From CAYMKL01 sp964390805 (GTDB lineage Bacteria; Chloroflexota; Anaerolineae; VGOG01), in the NCBI GenBank assembly GCA_964390805.1, contig CAYMKL010000135.1:1-17865 (forward strand): a DNA stretch of 17,865 nt. The letters are read 5' to 3'. The translations under genes and the position numbers were made by a program. The number at the start of each line of letters is the position of its first letter. Position 1 is the first letter of the stretch. The notes under the pieces were generated by a model. That model did no database searches. It was given only the letters and a program-made list of their open reading frames with translations, and was not told where the DNA came from. This document shows, piece by piece, positions 6,589-14,117 of the stretch.

Positions 6589-8003
6589 AAAGGTCGTTTT
6601 TTCTGACGATGGTGCTGGCGCTTCTTCTCGCCGCCTGCGCTGCGCCCGCCCCCGAAGTGATCGAGAAGGAGGTGATCGTCGAGAAGGAGGTTCCGGTCAC
6701 CGTCGAGGTGGAGAAAGAGGTAGTGGTCGAGAAGAAGGTGATCGAGACCGTGGTGGTCGAGAAGGAAGTGAAGGAGAAGGTCACCCTCAAGTATTTCATG
6801 TGGGACCCCGACCTGGAGGAGCTGGAGCTCAGCATCATTGACGAGTACACCAGTATGAACCCCCACGTCACCATCGAGTTCGAGGCGCTGGTGCCCAAGG
6901 AGTACTGGCCCAAGATGAGTGCCCTGGCCACGGCCGGGGAGATGCCCGACGTCTTCAACATGAGCTCAGGCTACGTGGATGAGTATGCCTCCAAGAATCT
7001 CATGGGAAGCATCGAGTACTACATTGAGAGGGACGTCAACCCGGACGACTACTTCACCGGCGTCTTCAGTGCCGTGCGTTACCCGGACAAGGAAACGGGC
7101 AGCATGAGGGCCATGCCCTTCGCCTGGGTGTGCACGGTGCTCTACTACAACAAGGACGCCTTCGACGCGGCGGGAGTGGGCTACCCCACGGAAGACTGGA
7201 CCTGGGACGACTTCCTGGATGCGGCCCAGAAGCTGACGATGGACAAGGACGGCGATGGCACCATTGACCAGTACGGTTTCTGGTTCTACGGTCGCTACGC
7301 CCACACTGAGTCCTGGGTCTATCAAAACAACGGGCGCTTCCTGAACGCCGCCAAGACGCGCTTCGAGCCAGACGACAATGCCGTCGAGACCCTGGAGTTC
7401 CTGTACAGCCTGATCCACGAGCACAAGGTAGCCCCGATGCCGAAGGAGATGGAGGGCATCCGCCAACAGGACATCTTCCCCCAGGGGATGGCGGCCATGT
7501 GGGTGGATGGCTCCTGGAACATCCAGAACATTCGCAACATCACCGGCGATACCTTCCAGTGGGGAATCGCGCCCATTCCGAGGGGGCCGAACTGGGAGAA
7601 GGATCAGGCCTACGGCTGGCCCGACAACATCGCCATGTCCCCCACCACGCAGCACGCGGACGAGGTATGGAACTACATCAGGTTCCTGACCGGGCCTGGC
7701 CGCCCAGCGTCGTCCTTCAAGGGCGGGAAGGTGCCCATCATGAAAGACACGGCATACTCCGAAGAGTTCCTGGAGAAGGACCAACAGCCCGCCAATAAGG
7801 GGTTCCTGCTGGAGTGGGGCGAGAACCTGGGGCCCAACTCCTTCACCCCTGGCTGGGGCGAGTGGCGCGGCTACACCGGCGGGGCCGGCCTGAACGCCTG
7901 GCTGGATGAAGCCTACAACGGCGCGGTGGATATGGCGACTGCCATCGAGGAAACCACCAAGAGCGCCAACGAGGTCTTGACCCGCTTCTACGCAGAGCCC
8001 TGA
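6585..8003 (+). CDS. Extracellular solute-binding lipoprotein 2, carbohydrate ABC importer (family 1)
   Basis: 472 residues. The signal peptide ends in LLAA-C18 (lipobox). Residues about 22-66 are a Val-Glu-Lys repeat tether closely similar to that of the first solute-binding protein, with a 29-bp exact DNA match (6687-6715 against 2350-2378). The binding domain that follows is clearly diverged from the first: it contains MPFAWVCTVLYYNKDAFD, and MDKDGDGTIDQYG, an EF-hand-like calcium loop common in these proteins. ATG 6585 has AAGGAGGAAG a few bases upstream. Its operon also carries NagA and a NAGPA-family glycosidase, so the ligand is plausibly a GlcNAc-containing sugar or phosphodiester. 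That assignment rests on context only. Confidence 0.92.
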   Translation: MKRSFFLTMVLALLLAACAAPAPEVIEKEVIVEKEVPVTVEVEKEVVVEKKVIETVVVEKEVKEKVTLKYFMWDPDLEELELSIIDEYTSMNPHVTIEFEALVPKEYWPKMSALATAGEMPDVFNMSSGYVDEYASKNLMGSIEYYIERDVNPDDYFTGVFSAVRYPDKETGSMRAMPFAWVCTVLYYNKDAFDAAGVGYPTEDWTWDDFLDAAQKLTMDKDGDGTIDQYGFWFYGRYAHTESWVYQNNGRFLNAAKTRFEPDDNAVETLEFLYSLIHEHKVAPMPKEMEGIRQQDIFPQGMAAMWVDGSWNIQNIRNITGDTFQWGIAPIPRGPNWEKDQAYGWPDNIAMSPTTQHADEVWNYIRFLTGPGRPASSFKGGKVPIMKDTAYSEEFLEKDQQPANKGFLLEWGENLGPNSFTPGWGEWRGYTGGAGLNAWLDEAYNGAVDMATAIEETTKSANEVLTRFYAEP

Positions 8004-8029
8004 AGTCCGACCGATTCCGATCTCTACCT

Positions 8030-8072
8030 TGGTGTTCCGCTGGAGCCCGCCCTCCGGCGGAACACCATTTTT
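8030..8072 (+). terminator. Stem-loop with T-run between solute-binding and permease genes (attenuating terminator)
   Basis: TGGTGTTCCGC (8030-8040) pairs perfectly with GCGGAACACCA (8057-8067), with a further GGAG/CTCC pairing inside, followed immediately by TTTTT (8068-8072). This fits an intrinsic terminator, but the next gene starts 30 bp later in the same operon. It probably gives partial termination so that the binding protein exceeds the permeases. It sits in the same place as the 3655-3684 hairpin of operon 1. Confidence 0.75.
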
Positions 8073-8102
8073 CGACATGCTCTTTGAAATAAGGTGGTCG
8101 CT

Positions 8103-8975
8103 ATGCGCTACAGAAAGATCACGCCTTATCTCTTCATCCTGCCCATGCTCACCGGCCTGGTTGTGTTTCGTTACTATCCCATCGCCTCTGTCATCGTGAA
8201 CAGCTTCAGGCGTTGGCAAATGCCGGCGCCGCCTTTCTGGCTGGGGCTAGGCAACTATCAGGAAATGTTCGGCTCCGACCAATTCTGGCTCGTGGTCAGG
8301 AACACCTTTGTCTTCGTCGGCCTCTACGTGCCGGGCGTGGTGATCGGCGCCCTGATCCTGGCCCTGTTGATACACCAGAGACTTCCGGCCATCTCTTTCT
8401 TCCGAGGGCTCTACTTCATGCCCTACATCACCTCCATGGTGGCCGTGGCCATGGTGTGGAACTGGATCTTTGCCACCCGCTTCGGCATCCTCAACCACTT
8501 TCTGAAGACCGTATTCCACATCAACCCCATAGCGTGGCTGGCTGAAAAGCCCTACTCCCTGCTGGTTTTGATCATCGTCTCCGTCTGGAAGACGGCGGGG
8601 TTCCAGATGCTGGTCTTCCTGGCCGGGCTACAGGCCATCCCCAGGAGCTTGTACGAAGCAGCGCGCGTGGATGGCGCAACTGGCCGACAGGCCTTTTTCC
8701 GCATCACCCTACCCCTCCTGTCACCGGTGACCTTCTTTATCGTCGTCAACTCTGTCATCCAGGCCTTCCAGACCTTCGACGTGACCTACGCCATGACCCA
8801 GGGGAAACCGCTCTACGCCTCCGCCACTCTGGGCTACTACGTTTACGAGAATGCCTTCAGGTTCCAGCGCATGGGATTCGCCTCAGGGTTGGCCTGCATG
8901 CTGGTGCTTTTCGTGGGCATCGTGACGCTGGTGAACTTCCTGTTCAAGAACCGTTGGGTTCACTACCAGGCATAG
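8103..8975 (+). CDS. Carbohydrate ABC importer permease 2, MalF type
   Basis: 290 residues with six predicted membrane segments, the first at about residues 8-22. The coupling loop YEAARVDGATGRQAFFR starts at residue 184 and is followed by LPLLSP. ATG 8103 is chosen because AAGGTGG (8091-8097) sits just upstream; an in-frame GTG at 8094 lies inside that site. It pairs with the MalG-type gene 12 bp downstream to form the channel for the second importer. It lies 30 bp behind a hairpin with a T-run, so its expression should depend on read-through. Confidence 0.93.
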   Translation: MRYRKITPYLFILPMLTGLVVFRYYPIASVIVNSFRRWQMPAPPFWLGLGNYQEMFGSDQFWLVVRNTFVFVGLYVPGVVIGALILALLIHQRLPAISFFRGLYFMPYITSMVAVAMVWNWIFATRFGILNHFLKTVFHINPIAWLAEKPYSLLVLIIVSVWKTAGFQMLVFLAGLQAIPRSLYEAARVDGATGRQAFFRITLPLLSPVTFFIVVNSVIQAFQTFDVTYAMTQGKPLYASATLGYYVYENAFRFQRMGFASGLACMLVLFVGIVTLVNFLFKNRWVHYQA

Positions 8976-8987
8976 AGGAGGCTGATC

Positions 8988-9836
8988 GTGATATCCAAAC
9001 GCCAGAGAACCGTGGGCAAATGGACGCTTATGTACCTGATCCTATTGCTCCTTGCCTTCGTCACCGTCTTCCCTTTCCTTTGGATGCTTCTGACCACCTT
9101 CAAGTCCTCCAGGGCCGTCTTTGCCATCCCGCCGGTGTGGATACCGGACAAGCTCTTCAAGCCGGGGATGTGGGACAACTACACAACCGTGTTCACCAAG
9201 CACAACTTCATTCGCTATACCTTCAACAGCATCTTCGTGTCTTTCATGGCCGCTGCCGGCCAGGTGATTACCTGTTCACTGGCTGGCTTCGCCTTCGCCC
9301 GCATGGAGTTCCGGGGCAAGAATTTCTTCTTCGGCGCGCTCCTGGCTACCGCCATGGTCCCCGTCGAGGTGTCCATCATCCCTGAGTTCCTCATGATGAT
9401 CAAGCTCGGCTGGCTCAACACCTACTTGCCCCTAATCGTCCCCTCGTTCCTGACGGGTTCCTACGGAACCTTCATGCTGCGCGAGTTCTTCGCCAACATC
9501 CCCCAGGACCTAGAGGACGCGGCAGCCATAGACGGCGCCTCGGTCTTTCGTATATACTACAAAATCTTCCTGCCCCTGGCGGGGTCAGCCCTGGTCACCC
9601 TGTTCGTCCTGGCTTTCATTAACAACTGGAACGCCCTATTGCGCCCCGTGTTCTACATCTCCGAAAGCCACCTGCGGACCTTGCCCCTGGGCCTGATGGC
9701 CTTCAAGGGAGCTTATGAATCTCAGTGGCATCTGCTCCTGACCGGTTCGGTGATCTCGATTATGCCCCTGTTGATACTATACATCTTCGCCCAGCGCTTC
9801 ATCATCGAGGGCATCGCTACCACGGGGTTGAAGTGA
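8988..9836 (+). CDS. Carbohydrate ABC importer permease 2, MalG type
   Basis: 282 residues with six predicted membrane segments. The coupling loop EDAAAIDGASVFRIYYK starts at residue 176 and is followed by LPLAGSAL. It starts with GTG 8988, supported by GAGGAGG at 8975-8981 with 6-nt spacing; no better ATG lies nearby. Its TGA overlaps the GTG start of nagA (GTGA), indicating translational coupling between transport and the first catabolic enzyme. No ATPase subunit is encoded nearby. Confidence 0.93.
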   Translation: MISKRQRTVGKWTLMYLILLLLAFVTVFPFLWMLLTTFKSSRAVFAIPPVWIPDKLFKPGMWDNYTTVFTKHNFIRYTFNSIFVSFMAAAGQVITCSLAGFAFARMEFRGKNFFFGALLATAMVPVEVSIIPEFLMMIKLGWLNTYLPLIVPSFLTGSYGTFMLREFFANIPQDLEDAAAIDGASVFRIYYKIFLPLAGSALVTLFVLAFINNWNALLRPVFYISESHLRTLPLGLMAFKGAYESQWHLLLTGSVISIMPLLILYIFAQRFIIEGIATTGLK

Positions 9837-10990
9837 CGACACACATTATCAACGGACGGGTCTACGCACCGGGGCGGGTCATCGAGCGGGGACTAGTGAC
9901 CGTTGCCGGCGATAAGATCGCTGCTGTGGGGGAGGCGGCGCCGCTGCTGGATGCCACGGACGCCGAGGTGATTGATGCCACCGGCCTCCATGTGATCCCC
10001 GGCCTCATTGATCTCCACATCCACGGCCTGAGCGGTTTCGGCGTCATGCAAGGCCAGACCGCAGAGATAGCGGCTCAACTCCCCCAGCACGGCGTCACCG
10101 CTTTTCTGCCCACGACCATCGCTGCCCCTCTGGAGCGACTGGCTGAGCTGCTGAAGGAAATGGCCGCCATCATCGCCGCCCGGCCGCCGGGGGCGCGCAT
10201 CCTGGGTGTGCACGTAGAGGGGCCTTACCTCTCGACCCAGCGGACGGGTATGATGGATGGCCGCTTGCTTCGCCCTTTCCGCTGGGAGGAATTCCAGCGA
10301 CTGTCCGAGGCAGGCCAGGGGCAGGTGAAGATGCTGACCCTGGCTCCCGAAGAGGGAGAGGCCCTGAACGCCCTCCCCCGCCTGATCGAACGAGGGGTCG
10401 TGCCTTCCATCGGCCACTCCGACGCCACCTTCGAGCAGGTGGCTGAAGCGGTGCGCCTGGGGCTATCGCATGCCACCCACACCTACAACGCCATGCGCGG
10501 CTTCCACCATCGGGAGCCGGGCGTGCTCGGCGCCGTGTGGTATTTCGACCAGATCACAGCCCAGGTCATCGCCGACGGTGTGCACGTCCATCCGGCGGCT
10601 TTGGCTCTGCTGTTGCGCCTCAAAGGCCCCGAGGGGGTGGCCCTCATCAGCGACGCCGCCCCCATTGCCGGCTTGCCGCCCGGCGAGTACACCTGGGGCG
10701 GGAAGCAGGTCATCCTTGATGGACGAGCCTGTGTCGGCCTCGATGGCCGCCTGGCCAGCAGTGCCGCGTTGATGGATGCGGGTCTGCGTACCCTGGTGGA
10801 AGAGGTTGGGCTTCCTCTGGAGACGGCCCTGGTGACCGGCACCGCGGTGCCGGCTCGCGTGCTGGCGCTCAACAAGGGCGCGCTGGCCCCTGGCCGAGAC
10901 GCCGACGTGGTCTTGCTGGACGAAGCTCTGCGGCCCCGGTTGACTATGGTGGAAGGGCAGGTAGTCTACCATGCGCTTTCAAGACATTGA
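9833..10990 (+). CDS. nagA: N-acetylglucosamine-6-phosphate deacetylase
   Basis: 385 residues, the normal length for NagA, which removes acetate from GlcNAc-6-phosphate in the cytoplasm to give glucosamine-6-phosphate. Motifs in order: H62-I-H64 after PGLID, HVEGP with E129, IGHSDA with H195, ATHTYNAM with H216 and N219, ADGVHVHP with H251, and LISDA with the catalytic acid D274. The C-terminus has the usual LNKGALAPGRDADVV strand. The start is GTG 9833, which overlaps the preceding stop codon by 4 bp; the frame is open further upstream, but that lies inside the permease gene. The next gene overlaps by 20 bp. No GlcNAc kinase or glucosamine-6-phosphate deaminase is in the window. Confidence 0.93.
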   Translation: MTTHIINGRVYAPGRVIERGLVTVAGDKIAAVGEAAPLLDATDAEVIDATGLHVIPGLIDLHIHGLSGFGVMQGQTAEIAAQLPQHGVTAFLPTTIAAPLERLAELLKEMAAIIAARPPGARILGVHVEGPYLSTQRTGMMDGRLLRPFRWEEFQRLSEAGQGQVKMLTLAPEEGEALNALPRLIERGVVPSIGHSDATFEQVAEAVRLGLSHATHTYNAMRGFHHREPGVLGAVWYFDQITAQVIADGVHVHPAALALLLRLKGPEGVALISDAAPIAGLPPGEYTWGGKQVILDGRACVGLDGRLASSAALMDAGLRTLVEEVGLPLETALVTGTAVPARVLALNKGALAPGRDADVVLLDEALRPRLTMVEGQVVYHALSRH

Positions 10991-12614
10991 GAAAAACCAG
11001 GATCGCATCCACTGGGGAGACGGCACGTTCTCCGACTACACGCTCCTGAGATTTCCCTCGGCGGGCTTTCGCTTCCTGGACATTGACCAGCGTGATCCCC
11101 AGGTCAAGCTGAAAGATGCCGCCTACCTGCGCTGGGTCAAAGCCATCGCGCGAGGTGAGACCGCCCCCCGCATCGTGGCCTTCCTGCGCCTGGAGCAAGA
11201 CCGCCCCGTATCCGATCTGTTCGCCGGTCTGCATTGTCACACAGAGGCGAGGGAAGAGCTTTTCAGCGCGAACTCACTGATCACCCACACCCTGCGGACG
11301 TTGCTGAGCCGGAGCTGGCTGCGCTACGAGAAAGGTCGCTGGCAGGTGACAGCACCCACAAAAGAGGCAGCCTGGCGGCAGCGTGGCGAGGCCGTGCTTG
11401 CCCTGCTGGAAAGCGAGGGCCGACTGCGCCTTGAGTTGGGGCCGGGCGTCCGCCCGCCGGACACCGTGGACTTCGAGGACTTCCCTGTGATGCTGAATCT
11501 GATCCCCATCGGACGGCTGGCCTTCCCGCGGGATCTGGTGTGGCGGGAGCGCCCGCGCATCGCCTTCAACACCGCCTTCTTCCTGCTGGAGCATAACGAT
11601 TTCTGCAGCTTCCACTCCGCTCTGGGGGAGCCTTATGGTCTCTTCGTTCAGGATGGAGTCATCCGGCGCCCGCCACTGTACCGACGGGGTGTCATCTTCC
11701 AGCGGGCCAACGGGCAGTGGCAGACCGGAATGTTCTCCCTGGAGGACGTGGGCATTGCTCTACCCGGTGGGGTCATGGTGGCGTCCGAATCCCATCTCCC
11801 ACAGAAGGCGACCGGAAGCCACATCTTCACCTTTGCCCTCAACGCCCAGGCCGAGGTGACGGCCTACACCCGCCTCTACGGAACCGCCTCCCAGGGCGGT
11901 GTCCTGAGCTTGTCGAAGGGGTGCGTGTTGGGACGTACTCCCATTGAAGGCGGGCGGGTCGAGCTGACCATCATTGACCAGAGGGTCGTTGGGTGGAAGG
12001 CTGGCGGCGGACTGAACATACCCCAGAACGGGTTCGTCCTGTCCTTTGCCCAAGGCGTCTTGGCGCCCGAAACCCAGGCGGCGCTGCGTGCCCGGCCGGT
12101 GGTGAGCTATCGCTTCATGCGCGAGGAACATGGCAACCGCAGGTTGCACGACATCGTGCAGGCGCTGCAAGTGGGCCCGCTGCTCCTGCAAGGAGGGCGA
12201 ACAGTCGTCACAGCGACGCGCCTGGCCGAGGAGGAGTTCTGGGTTGACCGGCTGGGCGATGACGGCCACGTGGAGATCGGGGTGGTGCCCACCGAGTTTC
12301 CAGACGATGTGGACAGAACGCGGGCTGGTCGTGTTGGGCTGGGCGTGGATCGGCAGGGGCGGTTGGTGGTGGTTGGGGCACCGGGCGTAGAGAGAAAGGC
12401 CGGGCACCTGGAAGCAGACAGTCACGGAGTAACGCTGGCCGAGCTTGCGGACCTCCTGGCGGATGCAGGTGCAGTGGATGCGGTCAATCTCGACGGCGGT
12501 GGTTCCACACAGCTCTTCTTCCTGGGCGGCCTGGCGACCGTGGCCGGTGGTCGCCTTGGACAATCCGGTGTGCAGTACGAGCGCATGGTGCCTTCGGTCG
12601 GCATGCTCCCTTAA
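10971..12614 (+). CDS. Phosphodiester glycosidase family protein (NAGPA-like)
   Basis: 547 residues, overlapping the end of nagA by 20 bp; ATG 10971 is preceded by GGAAGGGCAGG. Residues about 196-545 match the phosphodiester glycosidase (NAGPA, formerly DUF2233) fold: IAFNTAFF, GEPYGLFVQDGVI, VGPLLLQGGR, then RTRAGRVGLGVDRQG, and the hallmark VNLDGGGSTQ at 506-515. The first ~170 residues are not a domain I recognise. There is no signal peptide, so it should act in the cytoplasm. The mammalian namesake cleaves GlcNAc from a GlcNAc-1-phospho-6-mannose diester. Beside nagA, a GlcNAc-releasing role is plausible but not shown. Residues about 310-318 (containing LSLSKG) are encoded by a dispersed repeat inserted in frame. 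Confidence 0.87.
   Translation: MRFQDIEKNQDRIHWGDGTFSDYTLLRFPSAGFRFLDIDQRDPQVKLKDAAYLRWVKAIARGETAPRIVAFLRLEQDRPVSDLFAGLHCHTEAREELFSANSLITHTLRTLLSRSWLRYEKGRWQVTAPTKEAAWRQRGEAVLALLESEGRLRLELGPGVRPPDTVDFEDFPVMLNLIPIGRLAFPRDLVWRERPRIAFNTAFFLLEHNDFCSFHSALGEPYGLFVQDGVIRRPPLYRRGVIFQRANGQWQTGMFSLEDVGIALPGGVMVASESHLPQKATGSHIFTFALNAQAEVTAYTRLYGTASQGGVLSLSKGCVLGRTPIEGGRVELTIIDQRVVGWKAGGGLNIPQNGFVLSFAQGVLAPETQAALRARPVVSYRFMREEHGNRRLHDIVQALQVGPLLLQGGRTVVTATRLAEEEFWVDRLGDDGHVEIGVVPTEFPDDVDRTRAGRVGLGVDRQGRLVVVGAPGVERKAGHLEADSHGVTLAELADLLADAGAVDAVNLDGGGSTQLFFLGGLATVAGGRLGQSGVQYERMVPSVGMLP
11901..11920. repeat. CCTGAGCTTGTCGAAGG dispersed repeat, in-frame inside the NAGPA-like gene
   Basis: These 20 bp are the exact reverse complement of the intergenic copy at 3821-3840. 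The insertion is translated as VLSLSKG and keeps the frame. It lies between a predicted strand (TAYTRLYGTA) and GRTPIEGG, so it is probably a surface loop. Confidence 0.9.
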
Positions 12615-12640
12615 TCCAAAGCTGAATGGGGACGGAGAAG

Positions 12641-13765
12641 ATGAAACTCCCACTTTTGAGCAGTGCTGGCGTGGTATGTTTGATCCCCTTGTTGTTGGCA
12701 GCATGTGCACCTGCTCCGACCGCCACGCCTGTGACCTTATCGCCTACGGCTATCCCTGTGACTGTGTTGTCTACGGCCACTCCCGCAGTGATTGCATCCG
12801 CCACGCCCACGCTCCCTCCTACGACGATGCCAACCAGCACCCCAGCGCCGACGGCATCGGCCACCCCCATGCCGGAGCCGACTTCGACGCCGATGCCCAC
12901 CGCCACCCCAACACCTATGCCCACCGCAACCCCCACCTCAACGACGACCCCAACACCGATGCCCACAGCAGCCCACACCCCAACGACGACCCCGACACCC
13001 ATCCCCACGCAAACCGTTACGCTCACGCCAAGCCCAACACCGGACGAGGGCCCCATCATCGCCTACTTCCGTGCCAACGTGACCGAGGCTGATCCGGGAG
13101 ACACCATCACCCTGCAGTGGCGGTCCAGTGGTGGCAACCAGGCCTCGCTGTATCACCTGATGTCTACCGGTCAGCTCGGTCACTGGTGGGAGGTCGAGCC
13201 TACCGGCTCAATGGACTATGACATTCCAGCCGAGTCCCGCAACTGGGAGGGATTCGTGCTTTTCGTCCTCGACGAAGCGGAGCGCGTGGTCCAGGCCACG
13301 TTGCAGGTGAACCTGCGCTGCCCTGATACCTGGTTCTTCTCCCCGGCTCCTGACGAGTGTCCTAGCAGCCCATCCATCCTCACCGACGGGGCGGAGCAGC
13401 ACTTCGAGCACGGCTTGATGCTGTGGAGCGGGGCTGAGGACTGGATCTATGTGCTATTCGATGATGGCGCGCAGCCTGCCTATAAGGTCTTGCTCGATGA
13501 GTGGGACGAAAGCAAGCCGGAATCGGATCCGAGCATCGTGCCGCCGGCGGGACTTTATCAGCCGGTGCGGGGCTTCGGCCTGGTGTGGCGAGAGGAGACA
13601 GGCATCCGCGACCGGCTGGGCTGGGCGCTGGGCGAGGAGGCGGGTTATCCGACGGCTATCCAGCGCACCTCGCGGCCCAAGTACAACGTCATGTACATCA
13701 AGGCACTGGACGGCGGGGTATGGGAACTGGGGCCGGAGCTTAGCAACTGGCGTCACATTTCGTAG
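12641..13765 (+). CDS. Surface lipoprotein with Thr-Pro-rich linker, last gene of the GlcNAc operon
   Basis: 374 residues. The signal peptide ends in LLAA-C22. Residues about 26-134 are an extended linker rich in Thr, Pro, Ala and Ser. Residues about 137-225 look like an Ig-type domain (a DPGDTITLQW strand resembles the PGETVTLSW strand of bacterial Ig repeats). Residues about 228-374 hold Trp-rich segments (LMLWSGAEDWIYVLFDDG; ESDPSIVPPAGLYQPVRG; RLGWALG) of a kind I recall from Chloroflexota lipoproteins but cannot assign to a named family. ATG 12641 is preferred, with GGAG just upstream; an in-frame ATG at 12626 lacks a ribosome site. It follows the NAGPA-like gene by 26 bp. A substrate-capture or cell-envelope role is conceivable but unproven. 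Confidence 0.85.
   Translation: MKLPLLSSAGVVCLIPLLLAACAPAPTATPVTLSPTAIPVTVLSTATPAVIASATPTLPPTTMPTSTPAPTASATPMPEPTSTPMPTATPTPMPTATPTSTTTPTPMPTAAHTPTTTPTPIPTQTVTLTPSPTPDEGPIIAYFRANVTEADPGDTITLQWRSSGGNQASLYHLMSTGQLGHWWEVEPTGSMDYDIPAESRNWEGFVLFVLDEAERVVQATLQVNLRCPDTWFFSPAPDECPSSPSILTDGAEQHFEHGLMLWSGAEDWIYVLFDDGAQPAYKVLLDEWDESKPESDPSIVPPAGLYQPVRGFGLVWREETGIRDRLGWALGEEAGYPTAIQRTSRPKYNVMYIKALDGGVWELGPELSNWRHIS
12716..13042 (+). repeat. Low-complexity DNA encoding the Thr-Pro linker
   Basis: Degenerate 6-18-bp words around CCACCCCC, CCGACGCC and CCGATGCCCA encode TPTPMPTAT-type repeats. Near-identical words such as TCAACGACGACCCC and CCAACGACGACCCC (about 12938-12990) imply expansion by slippage. 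The long reverse-strand frame here is a by-product of this composition. Confidence 0.85.
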
Positions 13766-13821
13766 CAATAGATCTGGTAGGTAGACCCGCTTTGTGATCG
13801 GTCGCGAAACAGCTACCCCTC

Positions 13822-13854
13822 TTGCAATTTGCCGATATTGATATATACTATCGG
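13822..13854 (+). promoter_or_regulatory. Promoter and possible operator of the toxin-antitoxin pair
   Basis: TTGCAA (13822-13827) and TATACT (13844-13849) are separated by 16 nt. An inverted repeat CCGATA (13832-13837) / TATCGG (13849-13854) with an 11-nt centre overlaps the -10 box, as expected for autorepression by a VapBC complex. The rest of the gap 13766-13883 shows no gene or convincing terminator. Confidence 0.6.
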
Positions 13855-13883
13855 TACATAATTATGCACAAAGGAGGATTGCC

Positions 13884-14117
13884 GTGGAAACTGCAAAGCT
13901 ATATCGAAATGGGCGAAGCCAAGCCGTCAGGATTCCAAAAGAGTTCAAATTTGAGGGAGCAGAGGTCTTCATTAAGAAGATTGGAAACGCCATTCTGCTT
14001 ATTCCCTACCGTGAGTCCTGGCAAACCCTCTTTGATAGCCTGAGCCAATTCTCTGATGACTTTATGGAAACACGCAATCAGCCCGAGCAACAAACCAGAG
14101 AGAGTCCCTTCGCATGA
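13884..14117 (+). CDS. vapB: VapB-type antitoxin (AbrB/SpoVT DNA-binding fold)
   Basis: 77 residues. The N-terminal half (AKLYRNGRSQAVRIPKEF, then GAEVFIKKIGNAILLIP) is a swapped-hairpin AbrB-type domain that binds DNA as a dimer. The C-terminal half (about residues 45-77) is polar and should wrap and inhibit the toxin. The start is GTG 13884, with AAAGGAGG at 13870-13877 and 6-nt spacing. Its stop overlaps the toxin start (ATGA), the usual coupling in such pairs. It probably represses the promoter at 13822 together with the toxin. Confidence 0.9.
   Translation: METAKLYRNGRSQAVRIPKEFKFEGAEVFIKKIGNAILLIPYRESWQTLFDSLSQFSDDFMETRNQPEQQTRESPFA

Noticed and set aside
6966..8219. Long minus-strand frame (417 residues) opposite solute-binding gene 2
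   Set aside because: It is a shadow frame, with His/Val/Gly-rich composition typical of the reverse of GC-rich coding sequence and no motifs.
12484..13059. Gly-Val-rich minus-strand frame of 191 residues
   Set aside because: It is the reverse complement of the Thr-Pro linker DNA; its regularity comes from that low-complexity stretch.
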